This document shows positions 8,201 to 16,821 of a DNA stretch of 60,638 nt, one piece after another. The DNA is taken from the NCBI GenBank assembly GCA_025927475.1, contig JAICLL010000017.1:1-60638 (forward strand), in the 5' to 3' direction. Under the pieces are notes generated by a model. The model ran no database searches and was not told the origin of the DNA. It was given only the letters and a program-made list of their open reading frames with translations. How positions within the stretch are numbered: the first letter of the stretch is position 1; every line of letters begins with the position of its first letter. The position numbers were made by a program, and so were the translations under genes. The stretch comes from Pirellulales bacterium (GTDB taxonomy: Bacteria > Planctomycetota > Planctomycetia > Pirellulales > JAICIG01).

Positions 8201-9325
8201 TTGACAGCCATACAGAGTGCTGAGATGCGGCGTACCGCCCACCTGCCCGTAGTTTTGCTGCTAGGCGTTTGGGTTCGCGCAAGGTATGCGCGCGCGACCC
8301 CATTATGCCTAACATCGGTCGTGATCTTGATGATGGGAGGTTCGGCATGCGACGCGCAGAAAAACCGAGCAGGCACGAAGCCCCCGCCGCGTCCTGTCGC
8401 CACGCGCGCTGAAGTAGAACAGGTGTTCTCCAACGGCCCCGCGCTGCAACAATTGGTTGAATCCGGCGCTGTCATCGGCTATCGCCCAGCGACGAGAACC
8501 ATATCGGGAGCGCGGTCGGTCAAATTCTCAGGAATGACCATCTCAGACGAGGTGCTCGACCCACTTCGCCACGTCGGTAATCTTTGGTTGGTTGCCTTCC
8601 ACGACTGCGCATTCGAAGCCGGCGCACTGGAGACCTTTCCGCGCGCGGGCGAACCTACACAACTGGTTTTCCAGCACTGCGAGTTGCTCCCAGGGACGCT
8701 CCGCGGCTTGAACGGGTCGCATGCAGTTGCCAACCTCACGTTTTTGCACGACACGCGCGTCGACGACTCGTTGCTGTCTGAACTGACTGGGCTTCCGAAA
8801 TTGTTTCGTTTCGAGACAAGCTCACCCAATGTGAGCGCCGAAGGGCTACAGTTTCTCGCAGAGTGCCCTCGCCTTGTGGAACTCGTGGTCGACCGAACGG
8901 CAATCGACGACGCCGGCCTCGCGCAGGTGGTGAAGGGCCATTCCCTTACCTGGCTTGACATCGCCGCCACCAAGGTAACGGACGAGGGAATGCCTAAAGT
9001 TGCCAGCTTGACGGAATTGAAGCGACTCCGCATCGCCGGTTGCGCGGTTACGGATTGCGGCATTGCGAGCGTTGCGGGCCTCAAAAAGCTTACCGCGCTC
9101 GACCTTGGCGCGACCAAGCTTACGGACGACGGACTTGCGGCTCTCTCTGAGCTGACAGAGATCCGGGACCTTGGCTTGCAATACACGTCGGTTACGAATG
9201 CCGGCCTGAAGCACCTTGCTCGCTTGCGCCGCCTTCAGAATCTTGATAATCGAGGCACGGCGATTTCGCGGCAGGGTACGGATCATATATTCGGGAGGTT
9301 TTTCTATCTCTCTGATTGGAAGTAG
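8201..9325 (+). CDS. Leucine-rich-repeat lipoprotein
   Basis: A 374-aa protein. A hydrophobic N-terminus ends in a lipobox-like GGSAC, so it is probably exported and lipid-anchored. From about residue 150 it carries ~24-residue LRR units of the internalin/RNase-inhibitor-like planctomycete type, with recurring L-x-x-L-x-L-x-x-T-x-V/L-T-D-x-G-L (for example TKVTDEGMPKVAS, TKLTDDGLAALSE, TSVTNAGLKHLAR). Such domains usually bind proteins. A start at the in-frame ATG at 8225 (MRRTAHLP) is also possible and gives a more usual signal peptide. No enzymatic domain is seen. Confidence 0.8.
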   Translation: MTAIQSAEMRRTAHLPVVLLLGVWVRARYARATPLCLTSVVILMMGGSACDAQKNRAGTKPPPRPVATRAEVEQVFSNGPALQQLVESGAVIGYRPATRTISGARSVKFSGMTISDEVLDPLRHVGNLWLVAFHDCAFEAGALETFPRAGEPTQLVFQHCELLPGTLRGLNGSHAVANLTFLHDTRVDDSLLSELTGLPKLFRFETSSPNVSAEGLQFLAECPRLVELVVDRTAIDDAGLAQVVKGHSLTWLDIAATKVTDEGMPKVASLTELKRLRIAGCAVTDCGIASVAGLKKLTALDLGATKLTDDGLAALSELTEIRDLGLQYTSVTNAGLKHLARLRRLQNLDNRGTAISRQGTDHIFGRFFYLSDWK

Positions 9326-9410
9326 TCGCGCGACGGCTTTCCGTCGCAAATCGCGGCCGCTTGCGTCGCAACAGTGGCGTTTCCTTGTCGCGAGCGAGAG
9401 GGGACACGGC

Positions 9411-9542
9411 TCAATGTGCGGACTGGGGCGACTCGTGCAGATGATAAAGAGCCGTATCAGTGCGCAGGAAGACCGAGCGGCCGGCGAAGGCGGGCGTGGC
9501 CAGCGTGCGGCCCGTGAGCTGATTAACCGCCAAAAAGTCGTA
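9411..9542 (-). pseudogene. Fragment: C-terminus of a PQQ-type beta-propeller protein
   Basis: Reading on the minus strand to a TGA at 9411-9413, the ~43 residues include LTGRTLATPAFAG and FLRTDTALYHL. This is the typical last blade of planctomycete PQQ-repeat (PQQ_2-like) beta-propeller proteins. No propeller precedes it; upstream, in another frame, the DNA encodes LRR. It is therefore a stranded 3' end, not a gene. Confidence 0.55.
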
Positions 9543-9835
9543 GCTCGCGCAGCCCCGAGAGGCCCTCCAGATGCACCAGGTCGGCGGCAGTGACGCTCGT
9601 TCCGTCCAGCGAGAGCGATTGCAATTGACGGCAGGCACCCAAATGCCAGACTCCCGAGTTGCCAACATCGAAGTTGGCCAGATCGAGTATTTCCAGCTTG
9701 CGGATGATCGACAGCTCGATGAGGCCGTGATCGGTCACCTGAGTTCCGGCCAGGTAAAGTGCCCGCGGGTTGCGCAGCGCTTGCAGGTGCTGCAGCCCGG
9801 CGTCGCCGACCGCGGCGTTGCCGCGGCACTTGGTG
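9523..9835 (-). pseudogene. Fragment: leucine-rich-repeat segment
   Basis: About 100 residues of LRR on the minus strand (AVGDAGLQHL, GTQVTDHGLIEL, LEILDLANFDVGNSGV, GTSVTAADLVHLEG). The frame ends at a TAA a few codons into the PQQ fragment, which lies in a different frame. It has no signal peptide and no proper start region. Its 5' side runs into an unrelated fragment on the other strand at about 9835. Confidence 0.55.
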
Positions 9836-10258
9836 GACGGCGCGCCGGTGCCCGCCAAGAGCGCGGCCCGGCGGCTGGCGCAGATGCGCTCAATCGGCGG
9901 CGATCTGTCGGCGCACAGCCTCGCGGCTGACGGCGGCGAGCGGCGGGAACTGCGGCTACTGACGAACCCACTCTACCGCTATCAGAGCAGCGATCCCGCG
10001 GTGACTGACGGCGCGTTGTTCGCCTTTGTCTGCAGCGTGGGCACCGATCCGGAGGCGTTTCTGGTGCTGGAAAGCCGGCGAACCGCCGAAGGCCCGCGCT
10101 GGCATTACTGCCTTGCTCGTTTCTCGCATCTGGGCCTGTTTGTCGACTATCAGGGCCGCGAAGTGTGGCGGTCGGTGCGCGGCCCGGGCGATGATTATTC
10201 GCACAATGCCGACCACACCTATCGGTGCTTTAACGAGCCGGTGATTGATCTACCTTGA
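9836..10258 (+). pseudogene. Truncated paralogue of the gene at 24219-25199
   Basis: An open frame of ~140 codons that aligns with the C-terminal half of the unknown protein encoded at 24219-25199. Shared blocks are APVPAK/APPPAK, LRLLT-x-PL-x-RY, DGALFAxV, GTDPExxLVLExRR and ARFSxxG...VW. The N-terminal half, including signal peptide, is absent, and the sequence upstream belongs to an inverted LRR fragment. A start at 9884 (MRSIGGDL) could still allow expression of a short protein. Confidence 0.6.
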
Positions 10259-10290
10259 CCGCAGTCCACGTTGGATTTAAGGTTGAAACT

Positions 10291-10554
10291 ATGCAAACCG
10301 CTGATCTGGTTCAACAACTCATGGCGCTACCGTTGCCCGATCGCGTAACGGTCGCCCAGGCACTGTGGCAAAGCATCGACGAGGGCTTAGCCCCTGACGT
10401 CGCGGATGACCCGAAAGAGACGATTCAAACTGCTCTGCGGCGCGATGCTGAACTGACCTCGGGAGCGGCGTCAGGTCGCACGCACGAGGAAGTCATGGAT
10501 GCAGTGCGGCGGGCCTTGGCATGCTTTTTCACGACGGAGTACTTGACATTCTAG
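10291..10554 (+). CDS. Putative addiction-module antitoxin (orphan)
   Basis: An 87-aa protein resembling the TIGR02574-type putative addiction-module component (MQTADLVQQLMALPLPDRVTV, AQALWQSI, then RRDAELTSGAASGRTHEEV), which is normally followed by a ParE/RelE toxin. No toxin gene follows: the next gene is DUF1549/1553, and the promoter for it lies over the stop codon. The ATG at 10291 is preferred over a TTG at 10255 because homology begins there. Confidence 0.65.
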   Translation: MQTADLVQQLMALPLPDRVTVAQALWQSIDEGLAPDVADDPKETIQTALRRDAELTSGAASGRTHEEVMDAVRRALACFFTTEYLTF

Positions 10555-10571
10555 ACACGTTGTCTTAGACT
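10543..10571 (+). promoter_or_regulatory. Promoter for the DUF1549/DUF1553 gene
   Basis: A perfect -35 TTGACA, 17-bp spacer and TAGACT, about 95 nt before the ATG at 10667. It overlaps the end of the antitoxin-like gene. Confidence 0.55.
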
Positions 10572-10666
10572 CCCCCTAATCGTGGCGCTGGCCGCGAGCA
10601 CGCCGGAACAATGCCGGCGGTTACCGAGGTGGGCTTTCATCCCTGATTCTCCAAGCGGGGTGATGC

Positions 10667-12262
10667 ATGATACGCCCTGTGCTGTACGCGGTGGGCATCG
10701 TGGCGGCGGCTGGTTTTTCCGTCTGCGCCCAAGAGGGCGCCGCCGAACAGCCGCGGCGGATGAGTTCGCAGGAGTTGGCCGATTGGATCGATGCCCGCTT
10801 CGCCGCCGAATACCGTCGCGCTGGCATCGAACCCGCCGTGCCGGTCGACGACGCCACGTTCCTGCGCCGGCTTTACCTGGATCTGCAAGGGCGCATTCCG
10901 ACGGTGGCGCAAGTGCGCGATTTCCTGGCCGACCAGGATTCGCTCAAGCGGCCGAATTATGTCGATCGGCTGGTGGCCGACGACAGCCGGCCCGATCGGT
11001 TTGCTCAACGTTCGGCCGACCATCTGGCCCGTGTCTGGCGGCGAATGATGGTGCCGGCCAGCGCGCCGGGCGCCTTCATGGCCGCGCAGCTCGATCCCTG
11101 GCTCTCGCGCCAATTCGCCGCCAACACGGCCTATAATCTGGTCGCGCGAAAGCTGCTGCTTGCCATGCCGCGGCCGCCGGTTCAACAGGTCGTGCAAACG
11201 ACTCCGCAGAACGACGATCCGGATGCGCAGGCAGCGGTGTTTCAAATGGCCGTCGGACAGATGCCCGAAAACCTGGCGGCGGCCTACGTGCGCGTGTTTC
11301 TCGGCGTGCGGCTCCATTGCGCGCAGTGCCACGATCATCCGTTCACCGATTGGAAGCGAAGCGACTTTTGGGGCGTGGCGGCTTTGCTTTCGGGCGATGG
11401 CACCAAGCCCCAACAGCCGCAGCCGGCGCCGAGCATCAAGCCCGACGCCACCGAAGACGTTTCCTACCCGGCCAAGCTCCTGTGGTCCAATGCGCCGCTG
11501 GAAAACATTCCGGCGGGCAAGTCGTCCCGCGAGCTGCTGGCCGATTGGATGGTTTCGCCCGACAATCCGAATTTCGCCGCCACGGCGGTCAACCGCATGT
11601 GGCAATATCTCTGCGGGCGCGGGCTGGCCGGCTCGGTCGACGATCTCGACCGCACTTCTCCGGCCGAACGCCGCATGCTCGACGACCTGGCCCGGTTGTT
11701 CATCGAGTCGGAATTCGACGTCCGCTGGCTGATGACCGGCATCTGCAAGAGCCGCACGTATCAGCAAGCGTATTCCGCCGGGGCCGCGAGCGAAGACGCC
11801 GGCTTCACGCATCGTCCGCTCAAGACGCTGCTGCCCGAGCAGGTCTTTGACTCGCTTGAACAGGCGCTGGGGTTGCCGGTGGCCAAGGCCGACAATGGGC
11901 CGCGTTTCAATGGCGAGCGCGATCAATTTGTGGCCCGTATGAACGAAGCCGCGCCGGAAACGCCCATCGATTATAAAGGCGGCATCCCGCAGGCCCTGAT
12001 GCTGATGAACGGCAAACTGACGGCCGACGCCACCAGCCTGGACACCAGCCGCACGTTGCGGGCGGTGGTGGAAGCCCCGTTCCTCAAACAGCAAGAAAAA
12101 ATCGAGACGTTATACCTGGCCGCCCTGACGCGCAAGCCAAAACCAGCCGAGCTGGAATTTTTGCTCGAGCACGTGCATCAGGCCGGCGACCAAGAACAGC
12201 AAGCGTTTGCCGAAATCATGTGGGGATTGTTAAACAGCCCGGAGTTTGTATTGAGCAGGTGA
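10667..12262 (+). CDS. DUF1549/DUF1553 domain protein (PSCyt2/PSD1 type)
   Basis: A 531-aa exported protein; the N-terminus (IRPVLYAVGIVAAAGFSVCAQ) is a signal peptide. Residues ~30-230 are DUF1549 (FLRRLYLDLQGRIPTVAQV, then HCAQCHDHPFTDW with a CxxCH that could bind heme or metal). The C-terminal half is DUF1553 (SRELLADWMVSPDNPNFA, NRMWQYLCGRGL, LPEQVFDSLEQALG, LYLAALTRKP). These families are greatly expanded in planctomycetes and almost always stand before a DUF1501 gene, as here. Their role is unproven; polysaccharide- or periplasm-related work is often proposed. Confidence 0.93.
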   Translation: MIRPVLYAVGIVAAAGFSVCAQEGAAEQPRRMSSQELADWIDARFAAEYRRAGIEPAVPVDDATFLRRLYLDLQGRIPTVAQVRDFLADQDSLKRPNYVDRLVADDSRPDRFAQRSADHLARVWRRMMVPASAPGAFMAAQLDPWLSRQFAANTAYNLVARKLLLAMPRPPVQQVVQTTPQNDDPDAQAAVFQMAVGQMPENLAAAYVRVFLGVRLHCAQCHDHPFTDWKRSDFWGVAALLSGDGTKPQQPQPAPSIKPDATEDVSYPAKLLWSNAPLENIPAGKSSRELLADWMVSPDNPNFAATAVNRMWQYLCGRGLAGSVDDLDRTSPAERRMLDDLARLFIESEFDVRWLMTGICKSRTYQQAYSAGAASEDAGFTHRPLKTLLPEQVFDSLEQALGLPVAKADNGPRFNGERDQFVARMNEAAPETPIDYKGGIPQALMLMNGKLTADATSLDTSRTLRAVVEAPFLKQQEKIETLYLAALTRKPKPAELEFLLEHVHQAGDQEQQAFAEIMWGLLNSPEFVLSR

Positions 12263-12318
12263 TCGCCGCCTCAACGGATCGTGCCGGAGGGGCGGGATGT
12301 CGATGGGCAGTTCACGCC

Positions 12319-12345
12319 AACGGCACGGAGTCCGTTCCCTACAGA
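12319..12345. repeat. REP1 element (GGAACGG...CCGTTCC type)
   Basis: AACGGCACGGAGTCCGTTCC followed by CTACAGA. It is the reverse complement of the copy at 60422 and lies ~90 nt before the DUF1501 start. The core is an inverted repeat with CCGTTCC arms. Confidence 0.7.
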
Positions 12346-12436
12346 CATCGAACGCAAGAACTACCGGTTTTGCGTCAAAGCCGATCAGAAGCCATCGCCA
12401 GATTCGAATATCGAAACGCTTTTCGGAGATCTATCC

Positions 12437-13816
12437 ATGTCCGCCCGATCTCAAGCCTGGTTTCCCGTGTGCAACCCTGGCGGCGATGCCGCGCCGGGCA
12501 GGTTTGCGGCGCCGCTCTCGCGACGCGAGTTGATGGGGCTGAGTCTGGCCAGCGTGCTGGGCGTGTCGTTCAGCGGGTGGCTGCCACGACTGGCCGCGGC
12601 GGCCGGCGCCGACGCAGCGAAGCGCGGCAAATCGTGCATCTTGCTGTGGATGGACGGCGGCCCCAGCCAGACCGATACGTTCGACCTGAAGCCCGGCCAC
12701 GCCAATGGCGGCCCCTTCAAAGAGATCGCCACCGCCGCGCCCGGAGTTCGCATCAGCGAGCACTTGCCGGGCCTGGCCAGGCAGATGAACGATTTGGCGA
12801 TCATCCGCAGCCTTTCGACCAAAGAAGGCGAGCACGGCTTGGCCACGCGGCTGATGCTCACCGGCTACGCCCCGCAGCAAGCGGCGGTGCGCTATCCTTG
12901 CCTCGGCTCGCTGCTTTCCAAGGAGCTGGGCAGCGAAGAAAGCGATCTGCCCAACTTTGTCAGCCTCTCGCCCTTCCGCATGGCCGACGCCGGTTTCTTA
13001 GGACCGAACTATTCGCCGCTGAGCGTCTCAGGCGCCAGCGACGATCCCAACACACGGGCAAACCTGGCTCTGGAAGACCTGGCGCCGCCGCGCGACCGCG
13101 GCGAGAAAACACAGCGCAACCAGTTCGACATCTTGCGCTTCATGGCGCGCGAGTTCGAGGGCGGCGACGACAGCGAGGCCGCCAAGGCTCACCGCGCCAG
13201 CTATGCCAAGGCCATGCGAATGGTCGAGACGCAGGCCCGCAAGGCCTTCGAACTGAACGAAGAAAAACCCGAATTGCGCGATGCCTATGGTCGCAACCGC
13301 TTCGGCCAGGGCTGCCTCTTGGCGCGGCGGCTGGTCGAGCGGGGTGTGGCGTTCGTCGAAGTCACGCTCTCCGGCGCGCCGGGCAATGTGGCCGGTTGGG
13401 ATACGCACGCCAACAATTTCGACCAGGTCAAAGCGCTTTCGCAAGTGCTCGACCCCGCCTGGTCGACCTTGATGGAAGATCTTCGTAATCGCGGCTTGCT
13501 CGATTCGACGCTGGTCGTGTGGATGGGCGAATTTGGCCGCACGCCCAAAATCAATCCCAACGCAGGACGCGATCATTTTCCTTTGGCCTGGAGCGTGGTG
13601 CTGGGCGGGGCGAAGGTCAAGGGCGGGCAGGCAATCGGCAAGACCAGCGACGACGCCATGCAAGTCGCCGACCGGCCCGTGCAAGTGGCCGATCTCTATG
13701 CCACGATCTGCACCGCGCTGGGCATCGACTACCACAAAGAAAACATTTCGCCCGAGGGCCGACCGATCCCGATGGTCGATCGGGGTGGCGAACCGATCAA
13801 GGAACTGATGGGGTGA
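12437..13816 (+). CDS. DUF1501 family protein, Tat-exported
   Basis: A 459-aa protein. Residues ~29-55 are a twin-arginine signal (SRRELMGLSLASVLGV), so it is exported folded. The mature part is DUF1501, an alkaline-phosphatase/sulfatase-like fold: CILLWMDGGPSQTDTFDLKP, VERGVAFVEVT, GWDTHANNF, VVWMGEFGRTP and GRDHFPLAWS. The frame is open further upstream to a GTG, but ATG 12437 puts the Tat motif correctly near the N-terminus. It forms a pair with the DUF1549/1553 gene, 174 nt upstream, with a REP1 element in between. Confidence 0.93.
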   Translation: MSARSQAWFPVCNPGGDAAPGRFAAPLSRRELMGLSLASVLGVSFSGWLPRLAAAAGADAAKRGKSCILLWMDGGPSQTDTFDLKPGHANGGPFKEIATAAPGVRISEHLPGLARQMNDLAIIRSLSTKEGEHGLATRLMLTGYAPQQAAVRYPCLGSLLSKELGSEESDLPNFVSLSPFRMADAGFLGPNYSPLSVSGASDDPNTRANLALEDLAPPRDRGEKTQRNQFDILRFMAREFEGGDDSEAAKAHRASYAKAMRMVETQARKAFELNEEKPELRDAYGRNRFGQGCLLARRLVERGVAFVEVTLSGAPGNVAGWDTHANNFDQVKALSQVLDPAWSTLMEDLRNRGLLDSTLVVWMGEFGRTPKINPNAGRDHFPLAWSVVLGGAKVKGGQAIGKTSDDAMQVADRPVQVADLYATICTALGIDYHKENISPEGRPIPMVDRGGEPIKELMG

Positions 13817-13868
13817 GGAGTCCGTCACAATGACGTGCGGGATTTTGAACATCGGAGTGCCAATCATT

Positions 13869-13949
13869 GGGTGCCACGGCGTCCATCGCGGCGGCCGCGC
13901 CTGTGAATGTTTCGGCGCCACGCGCGCCGCGACGGATGCCGTGGCACCC
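13869..13949. repeat. REP4: long imperfect inverted repeat
   Basis: Left arm GGGTGCCACGGCGTCC-ATCGCGGCG pairs with a right arm ending GCCGTGGCACCC, about 25 bp with two mismatches and a ~30-nt loop. It lies 52 nt after the DUF1501 stop, so it can act as a transcription-end hairpin, although there is no T-tract. Confidence 0.65.
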
Positions 13950-13992
13950 TGACCAACCGCCAATCCCCAGCCATTAATCAATTACCACTCGC

Positions 13993-15636
13993 TTGTCACA
14001 CGTCGTTTGCCTATTGCTGACCGCAGCCTTTGCCGCGGAGGGCGCTGCGCGCTCGGCGACCACGACGAGCGTGCGGCCCGCGCGCGAGCAAGCGGCAGCG
14101 CAGACGCTGCCCTCGCGCGAGAGCGACCGGCGCGACGTGCTGCTACTGCTCGACGGCGGGCCGCTGCACCTGCGGCTGAATCTGGCGTTGGGCGGCGTTT
14201 CGCTGGCGGAAGCGCGGCGACAATATATCTCTCGGCTGCTCACCGCTCTGGACAGCGATCACGACGGCAAACTCACCCGCGATGAAGCCGCGCGATCGCC
14301 GCTGTTGCGCACCAAAAGCCGCCCCGGCGCCGCCAAGTTCCTCAAGGGATTGGGCGGACCCGCGGCGGTCTCACCGCGCGACGTGGCTCGCACCGTCGAG
14401 CGATTGGGCGGCGAGCCGGTGGCTTATCGGCAAGATCTCAGCTCATCGCAGAACGATCTGGAAGTGTTCAAATTGCTCGACACCGACGGCTCGCACCTGC
14501 TCGACCGCGGCGAGTTGGACGCGGCGAGCGACCTGATTCTCTCCAAAGACGAAGACGGCGACGAGTGTGTCAGTTTTTCAGAATTCTTTCCGCCGCCTCC
14601 GCCCGAGGCGATGCTGCCGGTAGTCGGCATGGCGCCGCGCACGCCCGCGCCGATGGCGACGGTGGCCGACATCGTGCGCGACGCCGGCGAGCCGCTGCTG
14701 GCACGTCGGCTGCTGGTCAAATATGACCGCAACCGCGACCTGAAGCTCGACGCCGCCGAGCTACAATGGCCCAGTGAGCGGATCGCGGCGCTCGATGCCA
14801 ACGGCGACCGGCGGCTCGACGCCGAAGAATTGGCGCGGTTAGGCCAGGCCGTGCCCGACGTCGAGCTTTCGGTCGATTTGCAGCGGGCCGAAGCCGAGGG
14901 CGGCGCCATCGCGGTCGGCGGCACCAGCGGCCGCCGGCTGGACGACGCCGAGCGAGCCGATTACGCGAAGCTGGCGTTCGCCGGTTCGGTGTTGACCTTC
15001 TCGCACCGCAATCTCGACCCCATCGCTTCGGCCCTCGACGCGGCGATGCGGCAGTTCAACGTGCTCGACGCCGACGCCAACGGCTATCTCGATCGCGATG
15101 AGACCGCCCAGCGAATTCGCTTCGAACGCGGCTTGTTCGAGCTGATGGACGCCGACGGCGACGACAAAGTGTTCGCCGACGAAATGAAGCAATACATTCG
15201 CGCCCGCGGCGAGCCGGCGGCGGCCACCTGCCGTGTGAATGTATATGACACGGGCTATGGCTTCTTCATGGCCCTCGACGCCAACGCCGACGGCCGCGTG
15301 TCGGTGCGCGAGCTGCGCAGGGCCTCGGCCGCTCTGGCCGAGCTCGACCGCGACGGCAGGCCGGGCATCGGCGAAAAGGAGCCGGTCCGGCATTTTCATA
15401 TTGAGTTTGTCCGCGGCAGCTACCAACTATTTGGTCCCAGCGAGCAGCTCGTCGCGCAGACCCCGGCCTTCCAGCAACGCCGGCCCACCGGCCCGATTTG
15501 GTTCCAACGGATGGACCGCAACAACGACGGCGATCTAACATGGAACGAGTTTTTAGGCCCACGCGAAGTCTTTCACGAGCTAGACGGAGATATTGACGGC
15601 TTGATCGATCCGAATGAGGCAACGAAGGCGAAATAG
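13993..15636 (+). CDS. Secreted multi-EF-hand protein
   Basis: A 547-aa protein with about ten EF-hand-type calcium loops: DSDHDGKLTRDE, DTDGSHLLDRGE, DEDGDECVSFSE, DRNRDLKLDAAE, DANGDRRLDAEE, DADANGYLDRDE, DADGDDKVFADE, DANADGRVSVRE, DRNNDGDLTWNE and DGDIDGLIDPNE. The N-terminus (VVCLLLTAAFAAEGA) looks like a signal peptide, so it acts outside the cytoplasm. No ATG is available before the signal; TTG at 13993 is the likely start. Catalytic domains are not evident. It may be a calcium-dependent structural protein. It follows the DUF1501 gene but is separated from it by the REP4 hairpin. Confidence 0.85.
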   Translation: MSHVVCLLLTAAFAAEGAARSATTTSVRPAREQAAAQTLPSRESDRRDVLLLLDGGPLHLRLNLALGGVSLAEARRQYISRLLTALDSDHDGKLTRDEAARSPLLRTKSRPGAAKFLKGLGGPAAVSPRDVARTVERLGGEPVAYRQDLSSSQNDLEVFKLLDTDGSHLLDRGELDAASDLILSKDEDGDECVSFSEFFPPPPPEAMLPVVGMAPRTPAPMATVADIVRDAGEPLLARRLLVKYDRNRDLKLDAAELQWPSERIAALDANGDRRLDAEELARLGQAVPDVELSVDLQRAEAEGGAIAVGGTSGRRLDDAERADYAKLAFAGSVLTFSHRNLDPIASALDAAMRQFNVLDADANGYLDRDETAQRIRFERGLFELMDADGDDKVFADEMKQYIRARGEPAAATCRVNVYDTGYGFFMALDANADGRVSVRELRRASAALAELDRDGRPGIGEKEPVRHFHIEFVRGSYQLFGPSEQLVAQTPAFQQRRPTGPIWFQRMDRNNDGDLTWNEFLGPREVFHELDGDIDGLIDPNEATKAK

Positions 15637-15764
15637 GGGCCGGGGGTCAGAGGTCGGGGGTCAGGGGAGAGAGGGGGGAGACGCGGAGAGGGGGAGAGGG
15701 GGAGAGGGGGAGACGCGGAGAACGTAAGCGAACGAACTACCATCCACTAGCCACCAACCACCCA
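15637..15764. repeat. G-rich tract after stop, CCACC tract before next start
   Basis: Directly after the stop come GGGGGTCAGAGGTCGGGGGTC-type units, then three GGGGGAGA units flanked by GAGACGCGGAG copies (to 15720). The region closes with CTACCATCCACTAGCCACC and AACCACCC just before the ATG at 15766. No Shine-Dalgarno is visible. Confidence 0.6.
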
Positions 15765-15765
15765 C

Positions 15766-16821
15766 ATGTCCCAACTCGTCAGCAAGCTAAACAGCCCTGC
15801 GGCAACGGCTCAGGCCAACGGGGACGACGTCGCCGTCATCGCTCGCCTGCGCGAAGCACGCGACCGCGTAAAGCAAGAAATGGGCAAAGTGGTCGTCGGC
15901 CAGCACGAAATCATCGATTCGTTGCTCATCGGCCTGTTGTGCCGCGGGCATGTGCTGCTGCACGGCGTGCCGGGGTTGGGCAAGACACTGATGGCCCGCA
16001 CGTTGTCGCGGACGCTCGATATGGAGTTTCGCCGCGTGCAGTTCACACCCGACCTGATGCCCGCCGACATCACCGGCACCGACGTGATGGAAGAAGACCA
16101 AGCCACGGGCAAGCACCGTGTGTCGTTCGTGCCCGGCCCGGTGTTCACTAATTTCCTGCTGGCCGACGAGATCAACCGCACTCCGCCCAAGACGCAGGCG
16201 GCCCTGTTGCAAGCCATGCAAGAGGGCGAGGTCTCTGTCGGGCGTGAGACGTACCGATTGAAGCCGCCGTTTTTTGTGGTGGCGACGCAGAACCCGATCG
16301 AGATGGAAGGCACCTATCCCTTGCCCGAGGCCCAGCTCGACCGCTTCATGTTCAACCTCAAAGTCAATTACCCATCGGTTGAGGAAGAAGTGCGAATCAT
16401 TCAAGGCACGACCAGCACGCTCTCGGCCCAGGCCGAGCGAGTGTTGGCCGCTGAAGAACTGCTGCGGCTGCAAGAGTTGGTGCGCGGCGTGCCGATTGCC
16501 GATAGCGTGGTGCGTTACACAGCTCGTCTGGTGGCGGCCACGCGGCCGGCGCCCGGCCGTCCCAGCGGCGGACCGCTGGAGTCAATCCACAAGTATTTAG
16601 CCTACGGCGCCAGCCCGCGGGCCTCGCAATACCTGGTGTTGGGCGCCAAGGGCCGGGCGATCCTCTCGGGCAAGTACCACGTCGATTTCGCCGACATTCA
16701 GGCGATGGCCGCCCCGGTGTTGCGGCATCGGTTGGTTTTGAATTTTCACGCGCGGGCCGACAATCTCGACGCCGACGCATTGGTCGAGCGGCTGTTGAAG
16801 GCCGTCTCGGTGGAGGAGTGA
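15766..16821 (+). CDS. MoxR-family AAA+ ATPase
   Basis: A 351-aa cytosolic MoxR ATPase. Walker A is GVPGLGKT (HGVPGLGKTLMART), Walker B is LLADEINR, and sensor/second-region motifs are ATQNPIEMEGTYPLPEAQLDRF. This is the chaperone-like class that works with VWA proteins. It overlaps the DUF58 gene by ATGA and opens the MoxR-DUF58-BatA-like operon. The start lacks a Shine-Dalgarno and follows a CCACCAACC tract. Confidence 0.95.
   Translation: MSQLVSKLNSPAATAQANGDDVAVIARLREARDRVKQEMGKVVVGQHEIIDSLLIGLLCRGHVLLHGVPGLGKTLMARTLSRTLDMEFRRVQFTPDLMPADITGTDVMEEDQATGKHRVSFVPGPVFTNFLLADEINRTPPKTQAALLQAMQEGEVSVGRETYRLKPPFFVVATQNPIEMEGTYPLPEAQLDRFMFNLKVNYPSVEEEVRIIQGTTSTLSAQAERVLAAEELLRLQELVRGVPIADSVVRYTARLVAATRPAPGRPSGGPLESIHKYLAYGASPRASQYLVLGAKGRAILSGKYHVDFADIQAMAAPVLRHRLVLNFHARADNLDADALVERLLKAVSVEE

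Noticed and set aside
11320..11345. CxxCH in the DUF1549 protein taken as proof of a cytochrome c
   Set aside because: The CAQCHDHP block is a family feature of DUF1549 whose heme binding is not proven; I describe it only as possible.
10637..12094. Long minus-strand frame opposite the DUF1549/1553 gene
   Set aside because: Arg/His/Gly-rich shadow translation without family motifs; the plus strand has the conserved protein.
13028..13981. Minus-strand frame opposite the DUF1501 gene
   Set aside because: It runs through the REP4 hairpin and the DUF1501 coding region and has no recognisable domain.
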